From positions 11,136,522 to 11,200,521 of the forward strand of contig NC_134465.1 in assembly GCF_047948215.1 (NCBI RefSeq): a stretch of DNA of 64,000 nucleotides, written 5' to 3'. Positions 21,590-33,446 of this stretch are shown here, one piece after another. Source of the stretch: Lycorma delicatula (lineage: Eukaryota; Arthropoda; Insecta; Hemiptera; Fulgoridae). How positions within the stretch are numbered: the stretch's first letter is position 1; each line of letters starts with the position of its first letter. The notes beneath the pieces are model-generated. The model ran no database searches. It was not told where the DNA came from and was given only the letters and a program-made list of their open reading frames with translations. Made by a program: the position numbers and the translations under genes.

Positions 21590-24500
21590 GAATTACATTA
21601 TCAAATTTTTATTTTGTGCTACGCGCCCTTCTTCTACCGATATCCTCAGCTATATTATAACTCTCCTTATATAATATAGTAAGGAAATAGAACGTTTTTA
21701 ATAATTTACTATTAAAATTTATTTACGTATAGATACCCAGATTTCATAGTCGGTAACAGAATTTATCTAAAATCTAAAAGTTTCTTTAAAAAAAATATAT
21801 AAATATAATACAAAAGAGATAACAATAATTAACCTAATGAAATTTAATCTAGTTTTGATGAGAGTAGGTAACGCAGTTTATTTCAAATTAAAGTAACGTT
21901 AATCATAAAGTTCAGGGTGAGAAGACCACAGTTGCCCCACAAAATATCTGAATACTTTTTATAAATTTACATTTAAGAGAATAAAATGATGCAATAAAAT
22001 TTTCAAATTGAAATAAATTTATTACGCGGGTTAATTCCTTAACCAGTTAATTCGGTTAATCTTAATAATTAAACATTAATTTGATAACCTTAATCGGTTA
22101 ATTCCTTAATCGGCTAATTGCTTAAGTTAAAAGATGCTGATACAGTTTTTATTTGGATGCAAAACTCCACAGGGACTTAATACACTATATGACTATAATA
22201 CACTTAAAATAACATATTATTTAATTATTATTACAAAATCAGATGTATATTTTATTGTTTTCTTTTCTTTTTTTTAAATTTTAAATGTGTAAAATTAAAT
22301 TAACTTTGTGATGAATGTTAATTTAACTATTTTTAACACTGCAATGCTCTGATGTATCCAATGCATTCATTTGGCCAAAAGAACATTCAGTCGAATTCAT
22401 CAACTATCATATTTTATAGTGAATAACAAATATAACAACTACGTACCATTTCATCTATTTATTATTTCAACTACATCTTAATGTTATGCGTTCCTATTAG
22501 CAGTGTCTTTAAAAAGAAAAAGAAATTCAATTTATATTTCAATAGCATCAAGTAAAATATTTTTGTTACTTTTGTACTTCTGCGAGTATATAACCTTATT
22601 ATGAAAGTATTCTACGAGTACAGTGGTAATAAAGTTAATATGATATAAATGCTATTTCATGCAATAAATAAAAAATTACTACATTTTTGTCCTTCTCCTA
22701 ATATTCATGAACTAATGGAAATATGTTTGGAACAAAGTCGACTAAAAAAGTTAATGAACATATCATCCATTTTATTCATATTTGGAATCTGTGTAAACAA
22801 ACTATTGTAGTGCAAGATTAGGTTAGTGTAACAGTTCCTAAAGCGGACAAGACTTCTGTATTTAATATTTGTTTCTTGATACAAGGTTTCACATCAATAA
22901 GAAAAATCAATTTATAAGTAAACAATTTAAACATTACATATTATTTTAATTATATAAACAATGATAATATTATAAGTATTATTTAATAATATTTGGATGT
23001 ATCACGCTAAAAATATCCAAAAAGAATTTTGGATACAAGAAATTACAAGAATACAAGAAATTTTGGATTAATTTAAATTACACTGTTAAAATTCAATTAA
23101 CAAAAAGAATACTGATAACTGAGTAGAATATAGTTTTCTTTTTACATCTAAAAAAAGTGAAATGTACTTAAATTTTGTAATGATATATTTGTTAACTTAC
23201 CAAAAATGATAATCATGTTTCTTTTGTACACTAAAATTGTAACTCTTTTCATAAATTTGTTAAAAGTTACGCGATTAAAAAATTTATTTTCTATAGAAGT
23301 GGTTTTGGTAAAAACCTCAAAGAACACATGAAGTTAGTTTTATAGACAGATTCTCTTAGTTTCTCAAAACAGCCATGTAAAATATAAATTATTAAATAAA
23401 TACAGATGGACTTAACCTTTTTTGTTTGGAAAAAAAAAGAAAAACTAATGACAAAAGAAAATTTTCGCTTACTTCAGCAGCTATGATGAATACATACCAG
23501 AAGTTTTATAAAATTTTCAATAAAAATGATAAAATATGAAACACTACTGTGAATTTAACCATCTTAATAAGTTTTGTTTTGTTTTTTTTTTTTAACTTAT
23601 TTTCGTAAATAAATACTCAGATTTAACAATGATCAATTATTTATAATTTTACACAAGTCTGTTATTGATTAAATATTCAAGTAACAAACAACATCACTTA
23701 TTGACAATTACCATATATGATTAATAAATTTTAGAAATTGAATACAAGTAGATCAGTTTTACAATATTGGTCAGTAATTACCCAATCAAGTAACACAGCA
23801 GTGTCTATGAGTGTAAGAAAATTAAATAATTTTAACCTTAATTATATTATTCTGCTACAAAAAAAAGATTACTTCCATAATAAAGCAATAACTTTTCTCC
23901 CTCTCTTTTCCTTCTTACTTTCCAGAATATTCTGGATTTGAATTTCAGTTAGAATGGATTTTTCATACTCTACAATCAAAACATAGTACTAAATAGAGTC
24001 AACCTACAGTTACTCAAATGAATAAATAAATAACACTTATTTATGAAAAATGAATTTTAATACATACTAAAGATGCAAATAAATGAACATTAGACCTGAA
24101 AAGCCACCTACCTAAAATTCACGGCGTAAAATTGAAGATCTGCATTTAATATTATAGTCTGAGCTAGAACATCATATTAATTTACAAAATAAGCAAACTT
24201 GATTTACAAAAAGAAAGAATTCTTTGCAATCTTGCTTAATTAAAAACAAAAAAATCAACACATAACATCATATGATAATATAAATACAATACATTTGTTT
24301 AGTGGAAGGTAAAGTTTCTTTATACACCAAAAATGTTTAATCTTTTTTTTTTTCAAAAAATATAAACATTAATAAATCTCATTTATTTATAAGTAATATT
24401 AATACTTATCGATAATTCATCAAATTAAAAACAGAAAATTATCTCTATCAGCACTGCAACAGAGAAATATAAATTTAAAAAAATACCAAACCATTATTTA

Positions 24501-24955
24501 ATTACTTTATCATGAAAATCCACATATTGTTGTCTGAGAATTGAGCCCTATTAGTAATAATAATAAACAGATTATAGATGTATCAAAATGAGGCGAGTTA
24601 TCGGAAGTAAAAATTTCTTTTTATACCACTTTTTATTTTAAGTTGCTTAAGAACAAACAAATTTGCTCAGATGTATTAAAAATCATAGTCATCATTATTT
24701 TCTTTGTTAAAAAAATTTTAGATTACTTTCTCCTAGTTTTTACATTATTTTAATTTTTAACATTCTTATTAAAAAAAAAGACACCCAAGAAATCAATATG
24801 TATTCAAGAAACTATTTAGCCCAGTGCCATATGCATTTATGTTATGTTCCATAACTATATTGTAGTTATTAGTTACCTAACACAAATACCATCTGAAGGT
24901 GATATATCAATCTGCAAGAATAATAAGCATCCTGTGTTAGACTTAAAAAGGAATG
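21590..24955. other. AT-rich non-coding stretch
   Basis: No supported gene. At 22025-22125 there is a run of short variants of GGTTAATTCCTTAA and CGGTTAATC, a local degenerate tandem of about 13-20 bases. The rest is AT-rich with many short homopolymer tracts. Confidence 0.5.
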
Positions 24956-24959
24956 AATG

Positions 24960-25085
24960 TAATTGTTGCCTTCTTAAAAGAGCCAAGTATACTGCTTGCA
25001 TTTTACTGTGACAAACCCACTGGAATTCAGATAATATTCAGCCTTACACTGAAGGGACTGACTGCACATTAAACATCATTACTCT
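24960..25085. repeat. diverged dispersed repeat, copy 2 (unclassified)
   Basis: Partner of the stretch at 2785-2960. It has TTGCCTTCTTAAAAGAGCCA, TATACTGCTTGC, GATAATATTCAGCC, GGGACTGACTG and CATCATTACTCT in the same order. No terminal repeats or coding sense. Confidence 0.35.
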
Positions 25086-25297
25086 AAAAGAAGACAACTA
25101 CAAGAAGTATGAAGACAGATAATGTTAAGTAAAATATTGTACACCTTTCTACAGTGAAACAATACATTAATTAATTATAAATGGTAGTTCAACTAAAAAA
25201 AAGGAGATAGTCAGAAAATAGACACAGATATGTAAAAAAAAGTATTTTGGTAAAATGAATTTAAATAATAAATCGGTGATAATTTAATTTATATTCT

Positions 25298-25393
25298 TTA
25301 TGTACTAATTAAAATGCATATTATATTTCCAGTAGAAAGTCTAATTACGTAGTTTATAGTACCACCAGGTTCTGTACCACACACCATGATTCC
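25298..25393 (-). CDS. possible terminal coding exon (unrecognised)
   Basis: On the minus strand a strong acceptor, TTCTTATCTTTTAG, precedes an open stretch of 31 codons beginning GIMVCGTEPGGTINYVIRLS and ending at TAA (25300-25298). The peptide is Gly/Thr-rich at first and hydrophobic at the end. AATAAA-like signals follow on the same strand, for example near 24633. No domain is recognised. Phase 0 is assumed because the other phases stop sooner. It could be a real last exon or a chance opening beside a pyrimidine tract. Confidence 0.25.
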   Translation of the reverse strand, partial: GIMVCGTEPGGTINYVIRLSTGNIICILIST

Positions 25394-25469
25394 CTAAAAG
25401 ATAAGAAAAAACATTCTTTAAGTTCAAAACAATACTTTACCTATTATTAGGTGCGTATTTAATTTCTGG

Positions 25470-25730
25470 AGGAAAAGTGATTTCTTCTGTTGTACCTTTC
25501 AGAAAAATACCCTCAACCTTTCAAGCAGTTGTGGGTAAAATATGCTGCTGCTGTCCAAGTCAGTTTGTTTATCTCATTCTGCAATTCTACTAAGGGTTGT
25601 TTCAGTTTTTCTTTCTTATCTTTGATCCTTTCTTCCTTATTTTCAGTTATGTGAATGTCGGTTACACTTTCTGTGTGCATCTACTTCCTTGTCTGTCGTG
25701 TATAGTTGGACTATCAAATCTTTTTATAAC
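25470..25730 (-). other. coding-like but broken stretch upstream of the candidate exon
   Basis: The minus strand reads with several stops and shifts as RKEKLKQPLVELQNEINKLT, TAAAYFTHNCLKG and LKGTTEEITFPPEIKYAPNN. The charged, Lys/Glu-rich character and low stop density suggest an eroded coding piece, perhaps of a transposable element. The family is not recognised. Confidence 0.25.
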
Positions 25731-27530
25731 ACGATGTTAATAATGACAATATTAACATAGTATAGTACTACGTTTAAAAAAAGTATTTCTTTTAAAAATA
25801 CATTCGTCATAGTAAATTAAATTGTTAAAAGACTACCTTAATAAATAATCTTCAGCTGAAACTGTTTAAACTCTATTGTAAAAAATTTACAATACAGAAT
25901 TTCATTTTTTTTTTAGATGGGGTTAGGAAATTATTATCCAAAAATTTTATTATATAAAATCAAATTCACCTTCAATTAATTACAATTATTATATATTATT
26001 AATCTGTTATATATTTAATTTTTGGTTAATAATATTACAAAAATCATTTTCAAGTGATTTTAATATATATGATAGGATTGCATTAAACTAAATTCTTACA
26101 TTTTGTGGTTCTTATTCTATCAAGTAATAAATTTAAACCCATTAGTGGTCAATGATTTATCACAAAACAAGTGATTTTCTGTTATAACACTCAGTATGAT
26201 CAGTTTTGAGTCCCATATAAAACAATAAAGTGTATCTACCTATCTCATATTAGCCGATGGTTTCATCTACACCTAAAGAATATTGAAAAAAAGACTGAAA
26301 AACTGAGATATACTTTATACCCCGGTTTTTCCAGATCACTGAAAAGTAAGAGTTTTAAATTCCCTGGATTTCACTAAATACCATTAGCATTAAGTAACAG
26401 TAAATATCACCAGTACAGCATAACATAACTCTTGATTGATTTTCGATTTTTATAAAATTAGCAAAAATTTGTTGTAATATTTAAGCTTATTCAACCATTA
26501 ACATGGATTTGTAAGAATCAATTTTTTTCAACAACTGGAACACTATTATATAAAATCATACAAATCTAGTAATGTTAATATAAATACATAAATACTGATA
26601 ATTGAAACTATCAGCGGTCAATAACTTTTTTAAAAAGTATTACAAGAACAATGTAATTATCAAAAATAATAAAAAATAATCTTATATTAACTGACTTTTG
26701 CTGTAAATAAAATTTAATTAAGACATAAAAAAGTAATTTTTAATCAAATTTAAAAAAAAACAGAAGAAAAAAAATAAGTGCAAAAAAGCAATTTTTATAT
26801 ACATAAAAGGAATACCATTAAAAAGTAAATACAGGAGTTACTTCAATAAATTTTTCATTTGATATTAGTGGTCTATCATTACAATACAGTAAAACGTAAG
26901 AGTAACGCAAACTGTTATAGATTGATTACATAATATACATTATCATTTTGAAGTATAAGTGTGGGTTTAACAATGAACTTCTTTCATTCTCTCTTTCTTT
27001 TACTGAAGCAAAAAATTATTTTTTACAGATACACTTTTTTTAATAAAGTTTAAAAAACTATAGGTTTTTAACATAGATTTAGTACGCAGTACATTTTTTT
27101 GGATTTTTTAATTTTATTTTTAATTTAAAAAAATGTTTATTTATTCAAATTAATTTTATCTTAAAATAAGGATGATAAACATTTCCATACTTAAAAATTT
27201 GCCTTCATTAAAAATTTGCTTATATAAATATTTCATTTACATTTATGACATTTTAAAGATTACATTATAACTAAAACTTTTAACAGTCTATATTGTACTA
27301 CTATCTTTAATGGCAAAGTGTTTTTATCTTTCATTAAAAAGATTGTAAGTTTGAATCCTAAACAGATTTGACATTTCCCATATGTTACATAAAGTCAGTT
27401 AAGTCATAACATTGTATCGCATTTGGGCAAACTGCGATGCTTAATATGCAAAAGATTTGGAAAAGCAAAGATGTTGGATTAGACACAAAATGCAGACTTG
27501 TGATAGGTTTTCCAATTACCATGTACATTT
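25731..27530. other. AT-rich non-coding stretch
   Basis: No supported gene. AT-rich with a few short T runs. Nothing structured was noticed. Confidence 0.5.
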
Positions 27531-27815
27531 TCTGGACTCTCAGGAAATCAGAATGACGGAAAATCAACGCATTCAAATTGTGATGCTGGCGAAGACTGTT
27601 GAGAATTCCATGGACTGCCAGAATCACTATCAAAAAAGTCCTCGAACGTATAAAACCAGAAATTTCAGTCAAAGCTAAAATCACTAGACTTAAACAGATA
27701 TAATTTGGCCACGTCATGCGCGCTAATTGCTTAGAAACTTCGATTATGTTCAGTATGATCAGCAGAAAAAGAAAAACAGGATGACCATGGACTTGCTGGC
27801 ATGTCACATAAAGTC
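27530..27815 (+). pseudogene. LINE ORF2 C-terminal fragment
   Basis: A plus-strand reading across two frames gives RINAFKL, then the W-RRLL-like string LWCWRRLLRIPWTA in eroded form, then KKVLERIKPEISVKAKITRL, FGHVMRANCLETS and ISRKRKTG. This is the order found after the reverse-transcriptase domain in many insect LINEs (a WRRLL...IPWTA...FGH-MR segment and a basic K-KRG-RP end). Several stops show it is dead. The 140-codon minus-strand open frame over it is only its antisense. Confidence 0.65.
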
Positions 27816-28329
27816 TATAACTTACTGGTTTTTTGTATGGAAAAATAGTGTAAAGGTGATAATCTAATGACAGTAATAGTCTAATTATTTATTTTTAATA
27901 AAATTACGGATATCATGGTTTCTTTTAATCTGTTAAAGGAATCTGTTTAATTCTGTTCAAAAAACATGTTTAAATTTTGTTGCAACACTTTTATTAATTT
28001 TAAGAAAATTATTATTTTAATCATAATGCAAGCACAAGAGACCACTAGCACTAACCTGATAATTTTGGGAGCCCATTATGGTTTGAAATTTTACGCCTAC
28101 CTGTTCTTCTAACTATATTACTTAAAAAATAAATATTAAATACATATACAGAGTGAGATGTTTTTGTCAAATTTCAATTATATCTGTTTTTTTTATTTAA
28201 AAAACATTGTAAATTTTCAAGGATTCAAGACCAAGTTTTCTTTAAATTATCAAAAGGAAGGGCAAACTAATATTTGAAACAACAAGCATATCTTATAAAT
28301 CATGAAGTCAGTAGATAGAAATAAAATAG

Positions 28330-28625
28330 TTTTATATATTCACGTGCCAGTTTTCCCCAAATCTGCTTTCTGTTCTTATCAGACCCTTGACTTTCCAAAG
28401 GACTCTAAAATCCTCCTTCGGCTCACTTTTCCTTAATGATTCTTTCTTTCTTAAACAGAAAAAATCCTCACTTGTGGAACATTGATCGGCTTGGTCATTA
28501 TAATAGTAGCTGGTAAAACAACAGTTTCCTTGGTGAAATTCGGTGAGGGTTATGGCTCTGTCAAAACCTAACCTGGGAATCCCATCTCCTATCAGAGGAT
28601 TGCATAAAGAGTCTAATCAGTGGTT
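28330..28625. other. GC-richer remnant, unclassified
   Basis: Less AT-rich than its neighbours. The plus strand has a pyrimidine run and AAACAG at 28441-28460, followed by 37 open codons with GTLIGLVIIIVAGKTTVSLV. The minus strand reads KETVVLPATIIMTKPINVPQ. Either a captured transposon piece or a chance opening. No family is named. Confidence 0.25.
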
Positions 28626-28934
28626 TAAGTACCTAACAAGAAAATAAAAATTCATTAAAGTTTATGTATTGAGAAATTAACTTATTATTTAAAATTTAAA
28701 TAATTTATATTTACATAAGCATTTATAGATCTTGCTTTTTATGTACTCTAAGATTCATAATTTCTTAATCAAAGGTGGTAATAAATTTTTATTTCAGATA
28801 ATTACCATTTTGGACAATGAAAGTTTAGAGCAACTTTTCCTACAACAGTACTGAATATCAGTTTACCATTTTTTTTTTTTTTATATGCATTATACTCTGC
28901 GATGTTACCACGACCTTACCAAGCCATTGACAAC

Positions 28935-30300
28935 AGCACATTTGCCAAGGGCGCAAAAATCATAAGGATGCTTGGAACGTAAAGCAAACCATTCTTATGA
29001 TGAAAAATACAATATAAACAATACATTTATTAAAGATTTTATTCAAAACTTAGTCTTAAAAGGACCATAGTGGATACCCATTTACGCAGGCAATTTTTTT
29101 TTAACCAAGCAAATGTAAACAAGGCAGTTTTTGATCAATTTGAGGATATCATTTCAGTCTTAAGAAATATGAAAGACAATGATGATTCTTTTACTGACTC
29201 CCATTTACTTGCCGAATCACTGTATAAGCAGATGTACAATTATAAGTTTCTTATACTTTTGAATCTCTGTAATCTGGTACTAAGTACATTAAATAATGTC
29301 AATATATTACTTCATAGAAGAGATCAAGTTATTTATAGATAATTGAAATTAAAACAAGGGCTTACTGATAATTATAAAAATTGTTGAAAGAACAATGTAG
29401 ATAAAATCTTCATAAAGGTTGTTGATCTTTGTGATAAATTAAGCATTAATACCAAAAAAGATAAAATTAAATATAAAAGGAAGAAAATGACAGATGAAAT
29501 TGCCAATGATGAATCGGCAAGTTTATATTCCATTAAAATGTCATGTTAGTGTTATAGATCTGTAATATTACAACCGGAAGAACACTTTGACAGCATTCAA
29601 CAGATGCAGAAGAGTTCTAATTTTTAACCGGGAAAGGCTAAATTTCATCATCAATACAAGAAAAGAGAAATCTATTATGGCAACATACCTAGAAATAGAC
29701 AAAGCTAAGTTTGTAAATGAACTGAAATGTTTTAAATACCAAATAAAAAATTTATTGTAAAATAAAGATCCAAGCACTATTTATCATATGGATGTTTTGA
29801 ATATACTGAATGAATGGAATTTATAAGAAATGGTTCTTCTAAATTCAAGTATTTTACAGCTATACACATATTTCTGATATGCCAGCGAAAATAGTCATGG
29901 TCGAAAGAAATTCTCTAATTCTTAACAAATTAAGAATAATCAAAAATAATTTGAGATCTATAAGTAATCAAGACTGTACTTCACATTTAATTCTTTTGTC
30001 AAGAGAATATCAATTGGTGAGCGATTTGAAATTTTACGATATCATTAATGATTCTGCTAATTTAAAAGTGAGAAAACTAAAACTATAGAGATCCATTTTT
30101 TATTTAAATTTTAAGTATAAATAATTAAATTAGTACCACGAATAAATGCAAATTTATGTTTTACATTTTTTTTTCATAATAAAATTATTTCTTTAAATAT
30201 GTATGTTTTTGCCAATTAGCTATATAAAAAAAGACAAAGTGACGTCAAATTTTATATTTGCCAAGGGCGCCAAAATCATTGTTATGGCTGTGGATGTCGC
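28935..30300 (+). pseudogene. hAT-type transposase relic (ZMYM1-like family)
   Basis: The best part is an open stretch at 29070-29342 with FDQFEDIISVLRNMK, YNYKFLILLNLCNLVLSTLN and NNVNILLHRRDQVI. After stops come NNVDKIFIKVVDLCDKLSIN, YKRKKMTDEIANDESA and QPEEHFDSIQQMQKSS. This order (FLILLNLW..VL..IN-VN..LQ, then ..LCD.L.I, then K-RRKK) is that of the domesticated and mobile hAT-like proteins often annotated as zinc-finger MYM-type 1-like. The zinc fingers and the C-terminal dimerisation region are not seen. A motif TTTGCCAAGGGCGC followed by AAAATCAT stands at both edges (28938 and 30257) in direct orientation. Confidence 0.6.
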
Positions 30301-32534
30301 TTAATGCGATCACAGACACAATGTAACAGTTATAATAAAAAAACAATACTGTAGGTGGTTTTACATAAATTGCAAATTGCAGGGCAGGATTGATTTTTTT
30401 TTTATAGTACATTTTGTATCAAAAATTAATATTGTCACAAAACAAGGCAAAAACTAATACGTGGAAAATAATTTTCACTCGCTCATCAGTTTAGCTTTCA
30501 GCTGAGTAAAACTCATTCTTTTCTAATTTTCTTCACGAGTCTTAAGCATTTTATTGCATCTGGGGATCATCCAAATATGTCATGTACATGAACATTTGCA
30601 AATCACAGTATAGAAACAAATTTTTTGTATAATAATCACTTCTATTAAAATTTAACTTATTATTTTGGGTGTATTCAATAACATCAAGATTTATTATTTG
30701 AATATAATGAATAAATGGCTGTGAAATTTTTAATTTCACCACCACATTATGCTGGCTCATTTTGGATAACTAATATACTGTAGTAAAATTGACTTTTTCT
30801 TTGATATTTATATCATAAAATGTTTTTATAAGTCTATTATTATTTCCATAACTTGACTATTTTTTTAAAAAGCTGAACATCTTTTCCAGTAGTTTAGAAT
30901 ATAAACAAAAACTGTAGATGGATAAAATACAATCAAATTAAAAGGAAAATTCATAATAAGTATATACATTACCGCAATTTATCTTTGCAGAATATGATAA
31001 ATAACAGATTTATCTATCCTTCATTATTACTAGAATGCATTACCTCAGTCACCCTTCCTTTGTCATGACAATGACATCAACTTGTGTAAATACCACGATC
31101 TTCTTAGAAGTCTGTCAATAAATAATGATAATTTTGTCATCATAAAGACAAATAGGTAAAAGTAATAAAAAAACTGATCATTATAAATTAAATATTTTTT
31201 TCCTTCTAGTACCTAAAATAATTTGGGACTTGCCAAAAGTGATATCATAATATATGTCCACATTAAATAGTACCCAACATGTTAATACACAAAAGACTAT
31301 TCACAAAAAATTTGTTCCATATTTTAATATTGTATAAATACAGTAACGTAACTGATTAATTAAACATATCAATTTTCCATTGCAAAACTGTAACACTAAT
31401 TGCTGGAACCACTATCACTTTAGTTTTAAATGAAACCATTTTTCTAACAATCTAACAGACAATTGATTTCAAAATTATGATTCTTAGTTTGAAGACAAAT
31501 TTCTAAAGAATGGCTTGTTATTAACGTATTTTATGTCAAAATTTATGTTGTTTTAATTTACAATACAATAATAATGGACTTTTTAAAAGATTTATAGACA
31601 AAAGACTTTTGCAGTTAAAACAAAACAGTGCCTTTTTTCAAGGTTCAAGAGCCAATATTTACTTTAATGTCCTGCAAAATCACATTATAAATACAGTTTA
31701 CATCAAATTAAAAAAAAATGGAATGCAGAACAATATTTTTAATTGCTCCAGTGCAATTTCAAATTCTATTTTTAAATGAGCCGTTACTAATTTTTTACAA
31801 TTACTTTTTCTGTAAAAGTAGATGTTCAATACACATGGAAGTAACATCATTGTCATTGAATGGTAAAGCAGATTAAAATTTTTAGGTAAATTTTTAATGT
31901 CAAGCAAAAGAAATTTTTACTTTTTACCTAACAACTTAAGTCATGCAGGCAAACTGCTGATCAGCAAAAAATATGGAAAAACATTCTTAATGATAAATTT
32001 TATTGCACAATATAAAATGCAACTGAGTAAAATCAGGATAGAGGTATTTAACCTATCAAAAGACTACTCTTTTCAATCGCTGACCGATCAGTAGCAGGTA
32101 TTGTTTAATGTATCAGCCGGTTTATTACTTTGATTTTAATCAGATTTAATATTTAGTAAACAGAGGTTGATTTGAAAGTATACCGATATGTAACTAAGTT
32201 TTTACATTACACTGTTTATCCTTTTGATAATTATGTCAGATTCTGAGGAGGAAAGGTCTTTAACACTGATCAATATTAAAGAAAAGGCAGAACTTATAAC
32301 TATAATAACCTATTGCCACAGAAATATATTGTTTAATATAGTTTTTGAAAAATTAAAAAAAATATATATCCTGTAAAAAAAGTATGTACTCTGTCATTGA
32401 TTTAAATCAATAATCCCAGTATTTCCTCAGCTGCAGAAAAAATTCAGTATCTATAACAGTCATTAATGCACTCTTGCAAGTTTACAACAAACTTGTGTAT
32501 TAATGGTTATCATTATAGGTTCACTGCATAATAT
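30301..32534. other. AT-rich non-coding stretch
   Basis: No supported gene. Contains the possible minus-strand exon at 31044-31111 and a 48-codon plus-strand frame near 32234 that begins MSDSEEERSL but has no further support. Confidence 0.45.
31044..31111 (-). other. possible small exon between good splice signals
   Basis: Minus strand: acceptor TTATTTATTGACAG, 68 bases, then a donor-like GAG|GTAATG. In phase 0 it reads TSKKIVVFTQVDVIVMTKEG and stops at TGA just before the donor, so it would act as a terminal exon. No homology is recognised. The evidence is only the splice signals and a 20-codon opening. Confidence 0.15.
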
Positions 32535-32536
32535 AT

Positions 32537-33446
32537 GAGTGCTATTCTTTAAGTAAGGTCTAATTGACTGTAGCTATGTAAATTTTCCGTGGCTGTCGAA
32601 ACGCACATGTGCCCTGGTTCCTGGCATGCCTTGCACAAATGCAGACACCATTTGCAGTCATAGTGTCAGTGTGTACAGTTCATATTGTGAAGCTGAAATG
32701 TTTCAAATAATTGAGCAGACTGCCGATTGTGAAATACAATCTGTGATTGGATTTTTGATCACAAGGAATGTGTCAGCAGCAGACATTCATTGCCATATAT
32801 GCGAGGTTTACAAGCCTATTTCAATGACAGACAGCAAAGTGCGTAAATGGGTAAAACTGTTCAAGGATAGGCAGAACAGTCTATGATGAACTGCGATCGA
32901 GCCAACCTTCTGAAATCACAGACAATTTGGTACGCGAAGTTGGCGCAAAAACTTGTGAAGACCGATTCAGGATTTCCACTTTGTCACTGATATTATCACA
33001 AGTTTCAACGTCAGTGCTATACAAATTCGTTTCTGAAATCTTGCAGTTCAAAAAACTGTGCTTATGATGTGTTCCTCATACTGCTGCTCACACTCTAGAA
33101 TTAATCAGATTTTTTGGACGGGAGCAAATGGACCACCCACATACATGGATCTTGTGCCGAGCAATTAACACCTGTTCTGCTACCTGAAGGAGTTTCTCGT
33201 TGGTCATGGTTTGACAGTGATGAAGAAGGAAAACAACAGTTGAAGACTGGTTGTCTTCTCAGGTGGCTGATTTCTATGACTTTGGTGTAAACAATTTAAC
33301 TGTGATAAATGTTTACTAACAAGATACGTTGTAAATGTAGAAAAATTGCGTAAAGTGTAACGAGTGAAATAAAGAAAAGTTTTTGACAGTATGTTTACTA
33401 ATTTTGTTTGTATGAACCTTACTTAAAAAAATAGCCATCACACTAT
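32537..33446 (+). mobile_element. internally deleted mariner element
   Basis: Ends share an inverted repeat: left TGAGTGCTATTCTTTAAGTAAGG (32536-32558) against right CCTTACTTAAAAAAATAGCCATCA (33417-33440). The transposase frame begins MFQIIEQTADCEIQSVIGFL (32698) with the paired-type HTH region VSAADIHCHICEVYKP and VRKWVKLFKD, then a stop near 32884. It continues as DNLVREVGAKTCEDRF, ISTLSLILSQVSTSVLYKFV and KKLC. It then jumps straight to VPHTAAHTLELIRFFGREQM and WLSSQVADFYDFGVNNL. The whole first catalytic region (VTGDETW) is missing, so about 0.3 kb is lost compared with a usual 1.3-kb mariner. Non-autonomous. Confidence 0.8.

Noticed and set aside
27385..27807. 140-codon hydrophobic minus-strand frame resembling a membrane protein
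   Set aside because: The opposite strand shows LINE C-terminal motifs (LERIKPEIS, FGHVMRANCLE). The hydrophobic frame is the antisense of that relic.
32234..32380. 48-codon plus-strand frame starting MSDSEEERSL
   Set aside because: The start looks protein-like, but the frame is short, has no splice or homology support and turns AT-rich at once.
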